64,000 nucleotides of DNA from Keratinibaculum paraultunense (GTDB lineage Bacteria > Bacillota > Clostridia > Tissierellales > Tepidimicrobiaceae). Positions 37,154-45,940 of this stretch are shown one piece after another. Location: NCBI RefSeq assembly GCF_016767175.1, contig NZ_CP068564.1, forward strand, positions 744,001-808,000. The letters run 5' to 3'. Below the pieces are notes generated by a model that saw nothing but the letters and a program-made list of their open reading frames with translations, made no database searches and had not been told where the DNA came from. The position numbers and the translations under genes are program-made. Positions within the stretch are counted from its first letter, which is position 1, and the number at the start of each line of letters is the position of its first letter.

Positions 37154-38206
37154 ATGAATTTTAAAAAAAACAGTATTTATGCAATATTTATATTATTAAT
37201 AATTTTATTTGTTGTTGGTTGTACAAATAATCAATCTCAGCCACTTGAGAAAACAGATTTTTTAATGGATACAGTTATTAATATAAAAATATATGATAAT
37301 CAGGATAAAAAAATAATGGATATGGCTATGGATAGGCTGAAAGAGATTGAAAGTAGAATGAGTGTCACTATTGCTAATAGTGATATAAGTAAAATTAATG
37401 AAAGTGCAGGTATAAAACCTGTACAAGTTCATGAAGATGTATACTATGTAATAAAAAAAGCAAAATATTTTGCAGAATTATCTCAAGGCGCATATGAACC
37501 TACTATTGGACCTTTAGTAGAATTATGGAATATAACTGATGTACATGGAGAAGAACGGAAGTCTATACCTACAGAAGAAGAAATAGAAGAAAAAATGAGC
37601 CTAATTGATTATAATGATTTGGTTTTAATGGAAGATAATCAAGTATATTTAAAAAGAAAGGGTATGAAATTAGATTTGGGAGGTATTGTGAAAGGCTACG
37701 CGGCAGATGAAGTTAAAAGGATATTTAAAAATAATGGAATTCAATCAGCTATTATAGATTTGGGAGGCAATATTTATGCTTTAGGAGAAAAAGTTAACGG
37801 AGAGTCTTGGCGAATAGGAATACAAGATCCTTTTAATATTATTGGCAACTATATAGGCATATTAAGTGTAAAGAATCAATCTATAGTTACTTCTGGAGAT
37901 TATGAAAGATATTTTTTATATAAAGGAGAAAGATATCATCATATTATAGATCCTAAAACTGGTTATCCTGTAAAAAATGGATTAGCTGGAGTAAGTGTAG
38001 TATCGGATAAATCCATAGATGGTGATGCTTTATCTACAGCATTATTTGTACTAGGAATAGAAGAGGGAACTGAATTAATAAATCAATTAGAAGACATAGA
38101 TGAAATATTTATAACTAAACAAAAAGAAGTTTATATTCAAGAAAAACTAAAAGATAAATTTATATTAAAAGATAAGGATTTTAAATTAATATACAATCCT
38201 TATTGA
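37154..38206 (+). CDS. apbE: FAD:protein FMN transferase ApbE (lipoprotein)
   Basis: 350 residues. Lipobox VVGC puts the lipidated Cys at 23, so the enzyme works outside the membrane. MDTVINIKI (about 38-46), GAYEPTIGPLVELW (about 113-126), LDLGGIVKGYAADE (about 173-186), AIIDLGGNIYALG, TSGDYERYF and HHIIDPKTGYP follow the ApbE family order. It transfers FMN from FAD onto Thr residues; RnfD and RnfG encoded upstream carry such sites, so they are the likely clients. It follows minE by 34 bases. Confidence 0.94.
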   Translation: MNFKKNSIYAIFILLIILFVVGCTNNQSQPLEKTDFLMDTVINIKIYDNQDKKIMDMAMDRLKEIESRMSVTIANSDISKINESAGIKPVQVHEDVYYVIKKAKYFAELSQGAYEPTIGPLVELWNITDVHGEERKSIPTEEEIEEKMSLIDYNDLVLMEDNQVYLKRKGMKLDLGGIVKGYAADEVKRIFKNNGIQSAIIDLGGNIYALGEKVNGESWRIGIQDPFNIIGNYIGILSVKNQSIVTSGDYERYFLYKGERYHHIIDPKTGYPVKNGLAGVSVVSDKSIDGDALSTALFVLGIEEGTELINQLEDIDEIFITKQKEVYIQEKLKDKFILKDKDFKLIYNPY

Positions 38207-38217
38207 TAGGAATAAAA

Positions 38218-38257
38218 CCCACCTTATATAAATATCATAGTAGTAGATTAAGGTGGG
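38218..38257 (+). promoter_or_regulatory. Hairpin hiding the ribosome binding site of the SpoIVFA-like gene
   Basis: CCCACCTTA (38218-38226) is the exact complement of TAAGGTGGG (38249-38257), with a 22-base loop. The right arm is the AAGGTGG ribosome binding site, 8 bases before the ATG at 38265. No T-run follows, so it is less likely a terminator of apbE. It would restrain translation in read-through transcripts from min-apbE. Confidence 0.55.
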
Positions 38258-38264
38258 TGAAAAT

Positions 38265-38948
38265 ATGAATAAAAAAATATATGGTAATAAATATAGAGGA
38301 ACTAAAAATTTTTTGAGAAAAAGATTTCATTATAAAAGGCAGTTAAAAAGATTTATATGTATATTAATAATATTATCTCTTATATTGGTATTAAAAGTAA
38401 TAAATAACAAGTTAACTTCCAATATAATACAGATCATAAATAAAGGGATAAATTATGAGTTTAGTATAAAAGAAGATGGGAAAAAAATATTAAATTATAG
38501 TAAAAAGTTATTAGAATTATCAGGGAAAACCTTAGAAGCATTAAATATAAAGAACAAGCCAATGTATTCTTCTCCTATAGAGGGAGCTGTATATAAACCT
38601 TTTGGAGAAGTTAAACATTTAGATGGTAGTGTAAATTTTAATAATGGAGTAGACATTATACCAAAAGATGAAAAAGAACCAATAGTTATCGAAAAGGGTA
38701 TAGTGTCTAAAATAGAAGACAAAAACACTAAAGGTTATTTTGTAACAATACAACACGAAAATATGACAACAGTTTATGGATACTTGATAGAAGTATATTT
38801 GAGAGAAGGAGAAAGGGTAAATATAGGAGATAAAATAGGAACTCTTGGAACTAATAAAGATGGAAATAAGTATTTACATTTTGAAATATGGATTGATAAC
38901 GTACCTGTAAATCCCATGGAATACATAAAATTTAGTAAGAGTATTTAA
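38265..38948 (+). CDS. SpoIVFA-like membrane protein with degenerate LytM (M23) domain
   Basis: About 227 residues from ATG 38265; an in-frame GTG at 38253 is part of the ribosome binding site. A basic N-terminus precedes one membrane helix (about 32-50). The outer part is an M23/LytM domain, but zinc ligands are lost: the HxGxD motif reads NNGVD (Asn126 for His, Asp130 kept), the middle His is Tyr in VYGYL, and the final HxH reads YLH (203-205). It is therefore a binding rather than a lytic domain. It occupies the place of spoIVFA between minCD(E) and rplU in Bacillus. No spoIVFB gene follows. A role in forespore-mother cell signalling is inferred from these points. Confidence 0.8.
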   Translation: MNKKIYGNKYRGTKNFLRKRFHYKRQLKRFICILIILSLILVLKVINNKLTSNIIQIINKGINYEFSIKEDGKKILNYSKKLLELSGKTLEALNIKNKPMYSSPIEGAVYKPFGEVKHLDGSVNFNNGVDIIPKDEKEPIVIEKGIVSKIEDKNTKGYFVTIQHENMTTVYGYLIEVYLREGERVNIGDKIGTLGTNKDGNKYLHFEIWIDNVPVNPMEYIKFSKSI

Positions 38949-38974
38949 AACTGTCTTGGACAGTTTTATTTTTT
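38947..38974 (+). terminator. Terminator after the SpoIVFA-like gene
   Basis: AAAACTGTC-TTG-GACAGTTTT (38947-38967) followed by ATTTTTT. Confidence 0.85.
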
Positions 38975-39043
38975 CTATTAAAATTCTTTAAAAAGTGGTA
39001 ACATAGTAATAGTATATATAATAAAAGACGAAAGGTGATACTT

Positions 39044-40888
39044 ATGATAGATATAGAAAAATTTAATAAAATACTAAAAAGAGTAGAAAAACCTGCCAGA
39101 TATATAGGTTTAGAAAAAAATTCAATAAAGAAAAATTTAAAAGATATGGAAGTAAAATTTGCTTTTGCATTCCCAGATATATATGAAGTAGGTATGTCTC
39201 ATTTAGGGCTTCATATATTATATAATTTGATAAATGAAGAAGAAGAAATTGCTTGTGAAAGAGTGTTTGCTCCTTGGGTAGATATGGAAAAAGAAATGAT
39301 TCGAGAGGGAATTCCTCTTTTTACTTTAGAAAGTAGGGAACCTGTAAAAAATTTTGATTTTTTAGGTTTCACTTTACAATATGAAATGAGTTATACAAAT
39401 GTAATTAATATGTTACATTTAAGTGGTATTCCTATATTGTCAAAGGAAAGAAGTTTAGAGGATCCTTTTGTAATAGCCGGTGGTCCTTGTGTATATAATC
39501 CTGAACCATTGGCTGATATAATTGATTTTTTTGTGATAGGAGAAGGAGAAGAAGTTACATTAGAAATATTAAATAGATATAAAGATTTTAAAAAATCAGG
39601 AAAAGATAAACGAGATTTTCTTAAAGAAGTAAGTAAATTAGAAGGAATATATGTACCATCTTTCTATCAAGTAAGCTATAATGAAGATGGGACAATAAAA
39701 GATATGATACCTATAATAGAGGAAGCACCAAAGACTATAAAAAAAAGAATAATAAAGGATTTGAATAAAGTATATTTTCCAGAAAAATTAATAGTCCCTT
39801 ATATAGAAATAGTTCATGATAGAATTCCATTAGAAATATTTAGAGGATGTACTAGAGGATGTAGATTTTGTCAAGCAGGGATAATATATAGACCAGTAAG
39901 AGAAAAAAGTATTCTTAAACTATTAGAATTAGCTGATAATCTTGTAAAAAATACAGGATATGAAGATATATCTTTAACCTCTTTAAGTTCTTGCGATTAT
40001 TCACAACTTAAATTACTAGTATCAGAATTGATAAATCGATATGAAGAAAAAAAAGTTGGTATATCATTACCTTCACTAAGGCTTGATTCTTTTAGTTTAG
40101 ATATATTAAAAGAAATAGAAAAAGTAAGAAAAACTGGACTTACTTTTGCACCAGAGGCAGGTAGTCAACGGTTAAGGGATGTAATTAATAAAGGAGTAAC
40201 AGAAGAAGATTTAACAACAGCTGTATCTTATGCTTTTAAAGAAGGTTGGTCTAATATAAAATTATATTTTATGATAGGATTACCTACTGAGACTGATGAA
40301 GATGTATTAGGGATTAAGAATTTAGGATATAAAGTTAAAGATATATTTTTTAATCAGCCAAAAGAGAAAAGAAAGGGTAATTTAAAAATAACTTTAAGTG
40401 CCTCATGTTTTGTACCTAAACCTTTTACACCTTTTCAATGGGTAGGACAAAATTCTATTGATGAATTTAATAGGAAAATTAATTTGTTAAAAGACAATAT
40501 AAAGGATAGAAAGATAACATTTAATTACCATGATCCAAGATTGAGTTATTTAGAGGCCATATTAGCTAGAGGGGACAGAAGGTTAGGGAAAACTTTAATA
40601 AAAGCTTGGGAAAAAGGTTGTAAATTTGATGGATGGTCAGAATTGTTTGATTATGACAAATGGATAGAGGCTTTTTATGAAACGAAAGTTCAAGGCGATT
40701 TTTATGCATTAAGGGAAAGAGACTTGGAGGAAATATTACCTTGGGATTTTATAGATTCAGGAGTAAGTAAAGAATATTTGATAAAGGAATATAAAAAAGC
40801 TAAAGCTCAAGAATTAACTAGGGATTGTAGACTAGGTTGTACAGGATGTGGAATTAATAAAAGTTTTTCAGGTGGTGTTTGTAATTGA
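39044..40888 (+). CDS. TIGR03960-type B12-binding-like/radical SAM protein
   Basis: About 614 residues. ATG 39044 is preferred since AAAGGTGAT overlaps an in-frame GTG at 39035. An N-terminal B12-binding-like region (FAFPDIYEVGMSHLGLHILY, key residues about 36-55) precedes the radical SAM cluster motif CTRGCRFCQAG (about 268-278). A C-terminal Cys pair-rich end (CRLGCTGCG, about 593-601) is present. This family is regularly paired with the DUF2344 protein encoded next, and both sit before RNase G and rplU in many Clostridia. The reaction is not known; a tRNA or rRNA modification role has only contextual support. Confidence 0.88.
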   Translation: MIDIEKFNKILKRVEKPARYIGLEKNSIKKNLKDMEVKFAFAFPDIYEVGMSHLGLHILYNLINEEEEIACERVFAPWVDMEKEMIREGIPLFTLESREPVKNFDFLGFTLQYEMSYTNVINMLHLSGIPILSKERSLEDPFVIAGGPCVYNPEPLADIIDFFVIGEGEEVTLEILNRYKDFKKSGKDKRDFLKEVSKLEGIYVPSFYQVSYNEDGTIKDMIPIIEEAPKTIKKRIIKDLNKVYFPEKLIVPYIEIVHDRIPLEIFRGCTRGCRFCQAGIIYRPVREKSILKLLELADNLVKNTGYEDISLTSLSSCDYSQLKLLVSELINRYEEKKVGISLPSLRLDSFSLDILKEIEKVRKTGLTFAPEAGSQRLRDVINKGVTEEDLTTAVSYAFKEGWSNIKLYFMIGLPTETDEDVLGIKNLGYKVKDIFFNQPKEKRKGNLKITLSASCFVPKPFTPFQWVGQNSIDEFNRKINLLKDNIKDRKITFNYHDPRLSYLEAILARGDRRLGKTLIKAWEKGCKFDGWSELFDYDKWIEAFYETKVQGDFYALRERDLEEILPWDFIDSGVSKEYLIKEYKKAKAQELTRDCRLGCTGCGINKSFSGGVCN

Positions 40889-41613
40889 ATTTAAGAATAA
40901 AGTTTACTAAAAAAAATTATTTAAGATATATATCCCATCATGATTTAATGCGATTATTTAAAAGGGCATTTAGAAGAGCTGATATTCCAATAAAATACTC
41001 AGAAGGATTTAATCCTCAACCTAGACTTTCTATTGCTAATCCATTAGCATTAGGTATTGCTAGTTGTAGTGAATATATGGATATAGAGTTACAGGAAAGA
41101 ATGTCAGAGCATGTATTTATGGATAGAGTAAATGAGGAACTTCCAGATGATATTAAAATTTTAGAAGTAAAATATATAGAGAACACTAAATCCTTGCCTT
41201 CGCTTATTAGATGGGGTTTTTACGAAATAGAGTTTAAGGCTAAAAATTTAAAAGAGGTTGAAGAATTAAAAAAATTGATAAAAAACTGGTTAAAAGAAGA
41301 CGAGATATTGATGAAAAAGGTAAAACGTAAGGGTAATAAAGTTATTGAAAAAGAACTTAATATTAGAAAGTTAATAGGGAATGTAGTAGTTAAAGATAAA
41401 GATATAATAGATAGCGATATAAAAAAGGATGTCAATTGTATAGTTTTAAATTGTCTATTAAAGGCAGGAGATAAAGGAAATTTAAATCCTATGGATTTTA
41501 TGTTATCAATGGACAAATATCTTAATTTAGATATTGATTGGGATACAGTAGATATTGTTAGATTAGCATTATTTATTGAAGAAGATGGGAAAATCAAATT
41601 ACCCATTTATTGA
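40885..41613 (+). CDS. TIGR03936/DUF2344 family protein
   Basis: 242 residues, TTG start overlapping the stop of the radical SAM gene, with CAGGTGGTG as ribosome binding site. The N-terminal LRYISHHDLMRLFKRAFRRADIPIKYSEGFNPQPRL (about 12-47; His15, His16 and Arg-rich) is the signature of DUF2344, a basic, probably RNA-binding module. In some genomes it is fused to the preceding radical SAM protein, so the two likely act as one enzyme. Confidence 0.88.
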   Translation: MNLRIKFTKKNYLRYISHHDLMRLFKRAFRRADIPIKYSEGFNPQPRLSIANPLALGIASCSEYMDIELQERMSEHVFMDRVNEELPDDIKILEVKYIENTKSLPSLIRWGFYEIEFKAKNLKEVEELKKLIKNWLKEDEILMKKVKRKGNKVIEKELNIRKLIGNVVVKDKDIIDSDIKKDVNCIVLNCLLKAGDKGNLNPMDFMLSMDKYLNLDIDWDTVDIVRLALFIEEDGKIKLPIY

Positions 41614-41630
41614 GTAGGAGAGATATTATT

Positions 41631-42887
41631 ATGAATTATATATTTATAGATTCCAAAGGTCTTGAAGAGAAAGTTGGAATTATTGAAGAAGGAAGACTAG
41701 TAGAATATTATATTGACAAAAAGAAGAATGAAAAATGCGTTGGTAATATATATAGGGGAAGAGTAATAAATGTGCTTCCAGGAATGGAAGCTGCATTTGT
41801 AGATATAGGTGAGAAAAAAAATGCATATTTGTATGTAAAAGATGCACTACCAAAAGATATGATTTATAAAAATTCTTATGTAAAAATTGAAAAAGTGATT
41901 AAAAAAGGGCAGGAAGTTATAGTACAAGTTTTAAAAGAATCTAGTAAAAACAAAGGTCCTAAAGTAACAACTCATATTACTTTGCCAGGTAGATATTTAG
42001 TATTGACTCCTTATTCTTCTAAAATAAATATATCTAGAAAAATACATGATGAAGAAGAAATTAAAAGATTATTGAAAATAGGTATGGAAATTAAAAAAGA
42101 TGATATTGGATTTATTTTTAGAACTCAAGCAGAGGGTATAGAAAAGGATAAATTATTTGATGAATATACTAAACTTATTAATCTATATAGTAAATTAGAA
42201 AGAGAGAGAAATTTTTTACCTTGTCCTAAGTTACTATATAGAGATGTGGACTTAGGTTATAAAATAGTAAGAGATGCTTTTAATGATAAAATACACAAAA
42301 TTATAGTCAATGATAAAGAAAAATATGATAGGCTATTGGATTTACAGGATATGATTTCTTCAGAGTTAAAGGATAAGCTTTTTTTTCAAGAAGATTTTAC
42401 CGTAGAAAAGCAAGAATATATTATGAAGAATATAAATTTAGCATTGGAAAGAAAGGTACCTTTAAAAAGTGGAGGTTATATTGTAATTGATGAAACTGAA
42501 GCATTAACAGCTATTGATGTAAATACAGGTAAATATATTGGAAGTAAAAGTTTAGAGGACACGATAGTTAAAACTAATTTGGAAGCTGCAGAGGAAATAG
42601 CTAGGCAAATAAGATTGAGGGATATTGGAGGAATTATTATAATAGATTTTATAGATATGAAAAATAACCAGGATGTAAATGCGGTAGTAGCTGAACTGGA
42701 AAAATATTTAAGTTTTGATAGGAATAAAACTAATATAGTTGGGATGACTAAATTGGGATTAGTTGAAATGACAAGACATAAAGTAAGAAATAGTCTTGGT
42801 TATAACTTTATCAAAATATGTCCTTATTGCTATGGTAAAGGTAAAATTTTAGAAAGTGCTATTGACAAAAGGAGTTCAATCTGCTAA
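41631..42887 (+). CDS. rng: Ribonuclease G/E family endoribonuclease
   Basis: About 418 residues. ATG 41631 has TAGGAGAG at proper spacing; an in-frame TTG at 41610 lies before it. An S1-like RNA-binding region (about 35-110, GNIYRGRVINVLPGMEAAFVDIG) is followed by the RNase H-like/DNase I-like catalytic part with AIDVNTGKYIG (about 298-308) and IIIIDFIDM (about 337-345), which carry the two Mg-binding Asp. The zinc-link CPYCYGKG is near the C-terminus. The long RNase E scaffold tail is absent. It processes rRNA and mRNA. Confidence 0.93.
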   Translation: MNYIFIDSKGLEEKVGIIEEGRLVEYYIDKKKNEKCVGNIYRGRVINVLPGMEAAFVDIGEKKNAYLYVKDALPKDMIYKNSYVKIEKVIKKGQEVIVQVLKESSKNKGPKVTTHITLPGRYLVLTPYSSKINISRKIHDEEEIKRLLKIGMEIKKDDIGFIFRTQAEGIEKDKLFDEYTKLINLYSKLERERNFLPCPKLLYRDVDLGYKIVRDAFNDKIHKIIVNDKEKYDRLLDLQDMISSELKDKLFFQEDFTVEKQEYIMKNINLALERKVPLKSGGYIVIDETEALTAIDVNTGKYIGSKSLEDTIVKTNLEAAEEIARQIRLRDIGGIIIIDFIDMKNNQDVNAVVAELEKYLSFDRNKTNIVGMTKLGLVEMTRHKVRNSLGYNFIKICPYCYGKGKILESAIDKRSSIC

Positions 42888-42898
42888 AATTTTTGTTT

Positions 42899-42966
42899 GT
42901 AGGTGGCCGCTCAGTATGGGTTTTTAAAGCATAGTCACCTAATACTGGCGAGACTGGTTAGAGGAG
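42899..42966 (+). promoter_or_regulatory. Ribosomal protein L21 leader RNA
   Basis: The 5' UTR of rplU matches the L21 leader: AGGTG (42901-42905) pairs with CACCT (42936-42940), and CAGTA in its loop (42912-42916) pairs with TACTG just outside (42943-42947), giving a pseudoknot, followed by GGCGAGACTGG. Such leaders bind L21 and repress the rplU-prp-rpmA operon. Confidence 0.82.
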
Positions 42967-42978
42967 GTGCAATTAATA

Positions 42979-43290
42979 ATGTATGCTGTAATTGAAACTG
43001 GTGGTAAACAATACAAAGTTCGAGAAGGAGATACAATTTTTGTTGAGAAGATTGATTCTAAAGAAGGAGATAAAATTGATTTTTCAAAAGTTCTTCTTAT
43101 ATCAAAGGAAGATGGACTTGTAGTTGGTAAACCTTATATAGAAAATGCAAAAGTAGAAGGAACTATATTAAAACAAGGTAAAGGCAAGAAGATTATAGTA
43201 TTTAAATACAAACCTAAGAAAAACTACAAGAAAAAACAAGGACATCGTCAACCTTATACAAAAGTAAAAATTGAAAAAATAGTGGGTTAA
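42979..43290 (+). CDS. rplU: 50S ribosomal protein L21
   Basis: 103 residues from ATG 42979 ([14 protein letters not shown]), 7 bases after GAGGAGGTG; an in-frame GTG at 42967 is inside the ribosome binding site. The C-terminal [21 protein letters not shown] is the rRNA-binding loop region. Standard bL21, autoregulated through the upstream leader. Confidence 0.97.
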   Translation: MYAVIETGGKQYKVREGDTIFVEKIDSKEGDKIDFSKVLLISKEDGLVVGKPYIENAKVEGTILKQGKGKKIIVFKYKPKKNYKKKQGHRQPYTKVKIEKIVG

Positions 43291-43294
43291 TTCT

Positions 43295-43651
43295 ATGATA
43301 GAGGTAAAAATATACGTAGACAGTGAAGATAATATTATCAGATATACTATATCTGGGCATGCAGGTTATGATGTAAAAGGTCAAGATATAGTGTGTTCTG
43401 CTGTTTCAGTATTAGCTCAGAATACCTTAAATTCTTTAGTAGAAGTGTGCGGAATATCAGAGGAAAGAATAGATTATTCTATAAATGAAAAAAAGGGTTT
43501 TTTAGATGTTATTATTCCAAGTGAATTAGACAAAGATACTAAAATTAAAGTTGAAACAGTTTTGAAGACTTTAGAATTAGGAATAAAGTCCATTGTGGAA
43601 AATTATCCTAAATATGTTACTCTTAAATATGGGAGGTGTAGAGAATGTTAA
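43295..43651 (+). CDS. prp: Ribosomal-processing cysteine protease Prp
   Basis: 118 residues. [23 protein letters not shown] (about 21-43) holds the catalytic His22 and Cys34 of the Prp (YsxB) family. It removes the N-terminal extension of L27, and the next gene encodes an L27 with exactly such an extension. It lies between rplU and rpmA, overlapping rpmA by 7 bases. Confidence 0.94.
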   Translation: MIEVKIYVDSEDNIIRYTISGHAGYDVKGQDIVCSAVSVLAQNTLNSLVEVCGISEERIDYSINEKKGFLDVIIPSELDKDTKIKVETVLKTLELGIKSIVENYPKYVTLKYGRCREC

Positions 43652-43923
43652 AGCTTAATTTACAGTTGTTTGCTACTAAAAAAGGAGTAGGAAGTTCCAG
43701 AAATGGTAGAGATAGTAGAGCTAAAAGATTAGGTGTTAAAAGAGGAGACGGTCAATATGTGTTAGCTGGGAATATCCTTGTAAGACAAAGAGGAACTAAA
43801 ATTCATCCCGGTAACAATGTAGGTAGAGGTGGCGATGATACTCTATTTGCTAAAGTAGATGGTATAGTTAAATTTGAAAGAAAAGGAAAGGATAAGAAAC
43901 AAGTTAGTGTTTATCCTGCTTAA
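43645..43923 (+). CDS. rpmA: 50S ribosomal protein L27 with Prp-cleaved extension
   Basis: 92 residues, GGGAGGTG before the ATG. The N-terminus [14 protein letters not shown] matches the Firmicutes extension cut by Prp after residue 10, exposing the mature tail that reaches the peptidyl transferase centre. The remainder ([23 protein letters not shown]) is typical bL27. Confidence 0.97.
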   Translation: MLKLNLQLFATKKGVGSSRNGRDSRAKRLGVKRGDGQYVLAGNILVRQRGTKIHPGNNVGRGGDDTLFAKVDGIVKFERKGKDKKQVSVYPA

Positions 43924-43944
43924 GAGTTAATATATTTTTATAGC

Positions 43945-43968
43945 TTACCTACACGGTAGGCTTTTTTA
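43945..43968 (+). terminator. Terminator of the rplU-prp-rpmA operon
   Basis: CCTAC-ACG-GTAGG (43948-43960) followed by CTTTTTTATTTT. The stem is short but the T-run is good. Confidence 0.65.
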
Positions 43969-44016
43969 TTTTAATAAAAAGTATTTATTGAATTGAGAAT
44001 AAAATAATTAAAATTA

Positions 44017-44044
44017 TTGACACTAATTGATAACTTGATATAAT
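44017..44044 (+). promoter_or_regulatory. Promoter of the obgE gene cluster
   Basis: TTGACA (44017-44022), a 16-base spacer and TATAAT (44039-44044), about 40 bases upstream of obgE. Confidence 0.7.
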
Positions 44045-44084
44045 AAAATTATTGACAGTATAAAGAAAAATAGAGGATGATAAT

Positions 44085-45356
44085 ATGTTTATAGATGTTG
44101 CAAAAATTAAATTAAAAGCAGGTAAAGGTGGAGATGGTGCAGTAGCATTTAGAAGAGAAAAATATGAGCCAGCAGGTGGTCCTTTTGGAGGAGACGGAGG
44201 AGATGGCGGTAGCATAATATTGCAAGCTGATGAAGGAATAAGGACATTAATGGATTTTAGATATAAGCGTTTCTATAAAGCTGAAGATGGTGAAAGAGGT
44301 AAAACTAAAAAGCAATATGGGAAGAAAGGTCAGGATTTAATCTTAAAGGTACCAGTAGGAACATTAGTTAAAGATGCAGATTCTGGGAAGGTAATAATAG
44401 ATATGAAAGAACATGGTCAAGTATATACTATTGCTAAAGGTGGCAAAGGAGGCAGAGGAAATGCTAAATTTGCAACATCTACTAGGCAAGCTCCTAAATT
44501 TGCTGAAACAGGTACAGAAGGAGAAGAGATAACTGTTATATTAGAATTAAAGTTATTAGCGGATGTAGGTCTGGTAGGTTTTCCTAATGTAGGAAAATCC
44601 ACATTACTTTCTATTTTATCGGCAGCTAAACCTAAAATTGCAAATTATCATTTCACAACATTAAAGCCTAATTTAGGAGTAGTACAAATAGATGAAGGCA
44701 AATCTTTTGTAATAGCAGATATTCCAGGGCTAATAGAAGGTGCTCATGAAGGAGCAGGTTTGGGGCATGATTTTTTAAGACATGTTGAAAGGACTAGGGT
44801 ACTTGTTCATGTATTAGATGCCTCAGGTATGGAAGGAAGAAATCCGATAGATGATTTTTATAAAATAAATGAAGAGTTAGTTAAGTATAATCCTAAATTG
44901 TCTAATAAACCTCAAATAATTGCAGCTAATAAAATGGATCTTCCAGAGGCTGAAGAATGGCTAGAAAAAATAGAAGAAGAATTAAAGCCAATGGGATATG
45001 AAATATATCCTATTTCTGCAGCTACTATGAAAGGAGTCGATGAACTTAAATTTGCTATATGGAATACTCTTTTAAATACAAAACCTGAATATGAAACTTT
45101 TGATGAAGAAATGGAAATTACTTTGAAAGAGCCAGAAAAAACTATAGTAGTAAAAAAAGAAAATGGAAGGTATATTATTGAAGGATCTTATATAGAAAAA
45201 CTTATTAATTCTACAAATTTTGACAATTTAGATTCATTAAGATATTTTCAAAATGCGTTAAAACAAAAAGGAGTAGTGGAGGAATTAAAAAAATTAGGTA
45301 TTGAAGATAACGATACAGTATTTATTTGTGGATATGAATTTGAATTTTTTGATTAA
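44085..45356 (+). CDS. obgE: GTPase ObgE/CgtA
   Basis: 423 residues. A glycine-rich Obg domain (1-158, many GGxGG turns), a GTPase domain with GFPNVGKST (about 165-173), DIPGLIEGAHEGAGLG and NKMD, and a C-terminal OCT domain (about 340-423) make it the full-length form. It functions in 50S assembly, (p)ppGpp response and, in Bacillus, sporulation. First gene of obgE-yhbY-nadD-yqeK-LCP-rsfS. Confidence 0.97.
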   Translation: MFIDVAKIKLKAGKGGDGAVAFRREKYEPAGGPFGGDGGDGGSIILQADEGIRTLMDFRYKRFYKAEDGERGKTKKQYGKKGQDLILKVPVGTLVKDADSGKVIIDMKEHGQVYTIAKGGKGGRGNAKFATSTRQAPKFAETGTEGEEITVILELKLLADVGLVGFPNVGKSTLLSILSAAKPKIANYHFTTLKPNLGVVQIDEGKSFVIADIPGLIEGAHEGAGLGHDFLRHVERTRVLVHVLDASGMEGRNPIDDFYKINEELVKYNPKLSNKPQIIAANKMDLPEAEEWLEKIEEELKPMGYEIYPISAATMKGVDELKFAIWNTLLNTKPEYETFDEEMEITLKEPEKTIVVKKENGRYIIEGSYIEKLINSTNFDNLDSLRYFQNALKQKGVVEELKKLGIEDNDTVFICGYEFEFFD

Positions 45357-45375
45357 TGGAGGTTTTGAATATACA

Positions 45376-45579
45376 ATGAATTGTTATAATTGTGGTAATT
45401 GTAAAGAAAATCATCCTACTTATTACTGCTTAGCGAGGAATGAAGTAGTAATAAATCAACATTATAGGCCTGAGGAGAAGTCTAGAACTGGCTGGAAAAA
45501 GGGAAATAAGGAATATGAAGTTCATAGAAGAAAATCTAGAAAAGAAATAGAAGTTCAAAACGAAAAAGGAGTGTATTGA
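45376..45579 (+). CDS. Small Cys-rich hypothetical protein
   Basis: 67 residues from ATG 45376; TGGAGG lies about 13 bases upstream, a rather long spacing. The N-terminus MNCYNCGNCKENHPTYYC has five cysteines in a zinc-ribbon-like cluster; the rest is basic (RRKSRKEIEV). It lies directly between obgE and yhbY, touching both, so a ribosome- or RNA-related role is possible by context. I do not recognise the family. Confidence 0.65.
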   Translation: MNCYNCGNCKENHPTYYCLARNEVVINQHYRPEEKSRTGWKKGNKEYEVHRRKSRKEIEVQNEKGVY

Positions 45580-45870
45580 TTGTTAACGGGGAAACAGAGA
45601 AGTTATTTGAAAGGGCTAGCAAATGGCATAGAACCCATTTTTCAAGTGGGGAAAAATGGTATTACAGAAAACTTTATAAAACAAGTTGATGAATCATTAG
45701 AGGCTAGAGAATTAATAAAAATAAAGGTATTGAATAATAGTCTTTTAGATGCTAAAGAAGTTGCACTAGAATTAGCAGAAAGTACTAAAGCTGAGTTTGT
45801 TCAAAGCATAGGGAATAAATTTATACTTTATAGAGAATCTAAAGATAATAAAAAAATTCAATTGCCTTAA
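45580..45870 (+). CDS. yhbY: CRM-domain RNA-binding protein YhbY
   Basis: 96 residues, TTG start, AAAGGAGTG upstream. LTGKQRSYLKGLANGIEPIFQVGKNGIT (about 2-29) and the GNKFILYR end form the KH-like CRM fold that binds pre-50S particles. Position after obgE is conserved in Firmicutes. Confidence 0.95.
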   Translation: MLTGKQRSYLKGLANGIEPIFQVGKNGITENFIKQVDESLEARELIKIKVLNNSLLDAKEVALELAESTKAEFVQSIGNKFILYRESKDNKKIQLP

Positions 45871-45880
45871 TAAATAGTCT

Positions 45881-45914
45881 AAACTTCAGAAGTTTTTCTG
45901 AAGTTTATTTATTA
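45881..45914 (+). terminator. Hairpin after yhbY
   Basis: AAACTTCAGAA (45881-45891) pairs with TTCTGAAGTTT (45896-45906), 11 bp with a 4-base loop, then ATTTATT. Partial terminator; nadD begins 35 bases later. Confidence 0.65.
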
Positions 45915-45940
45915 AAGCAAATATAAGTGGAGGAGATAGA

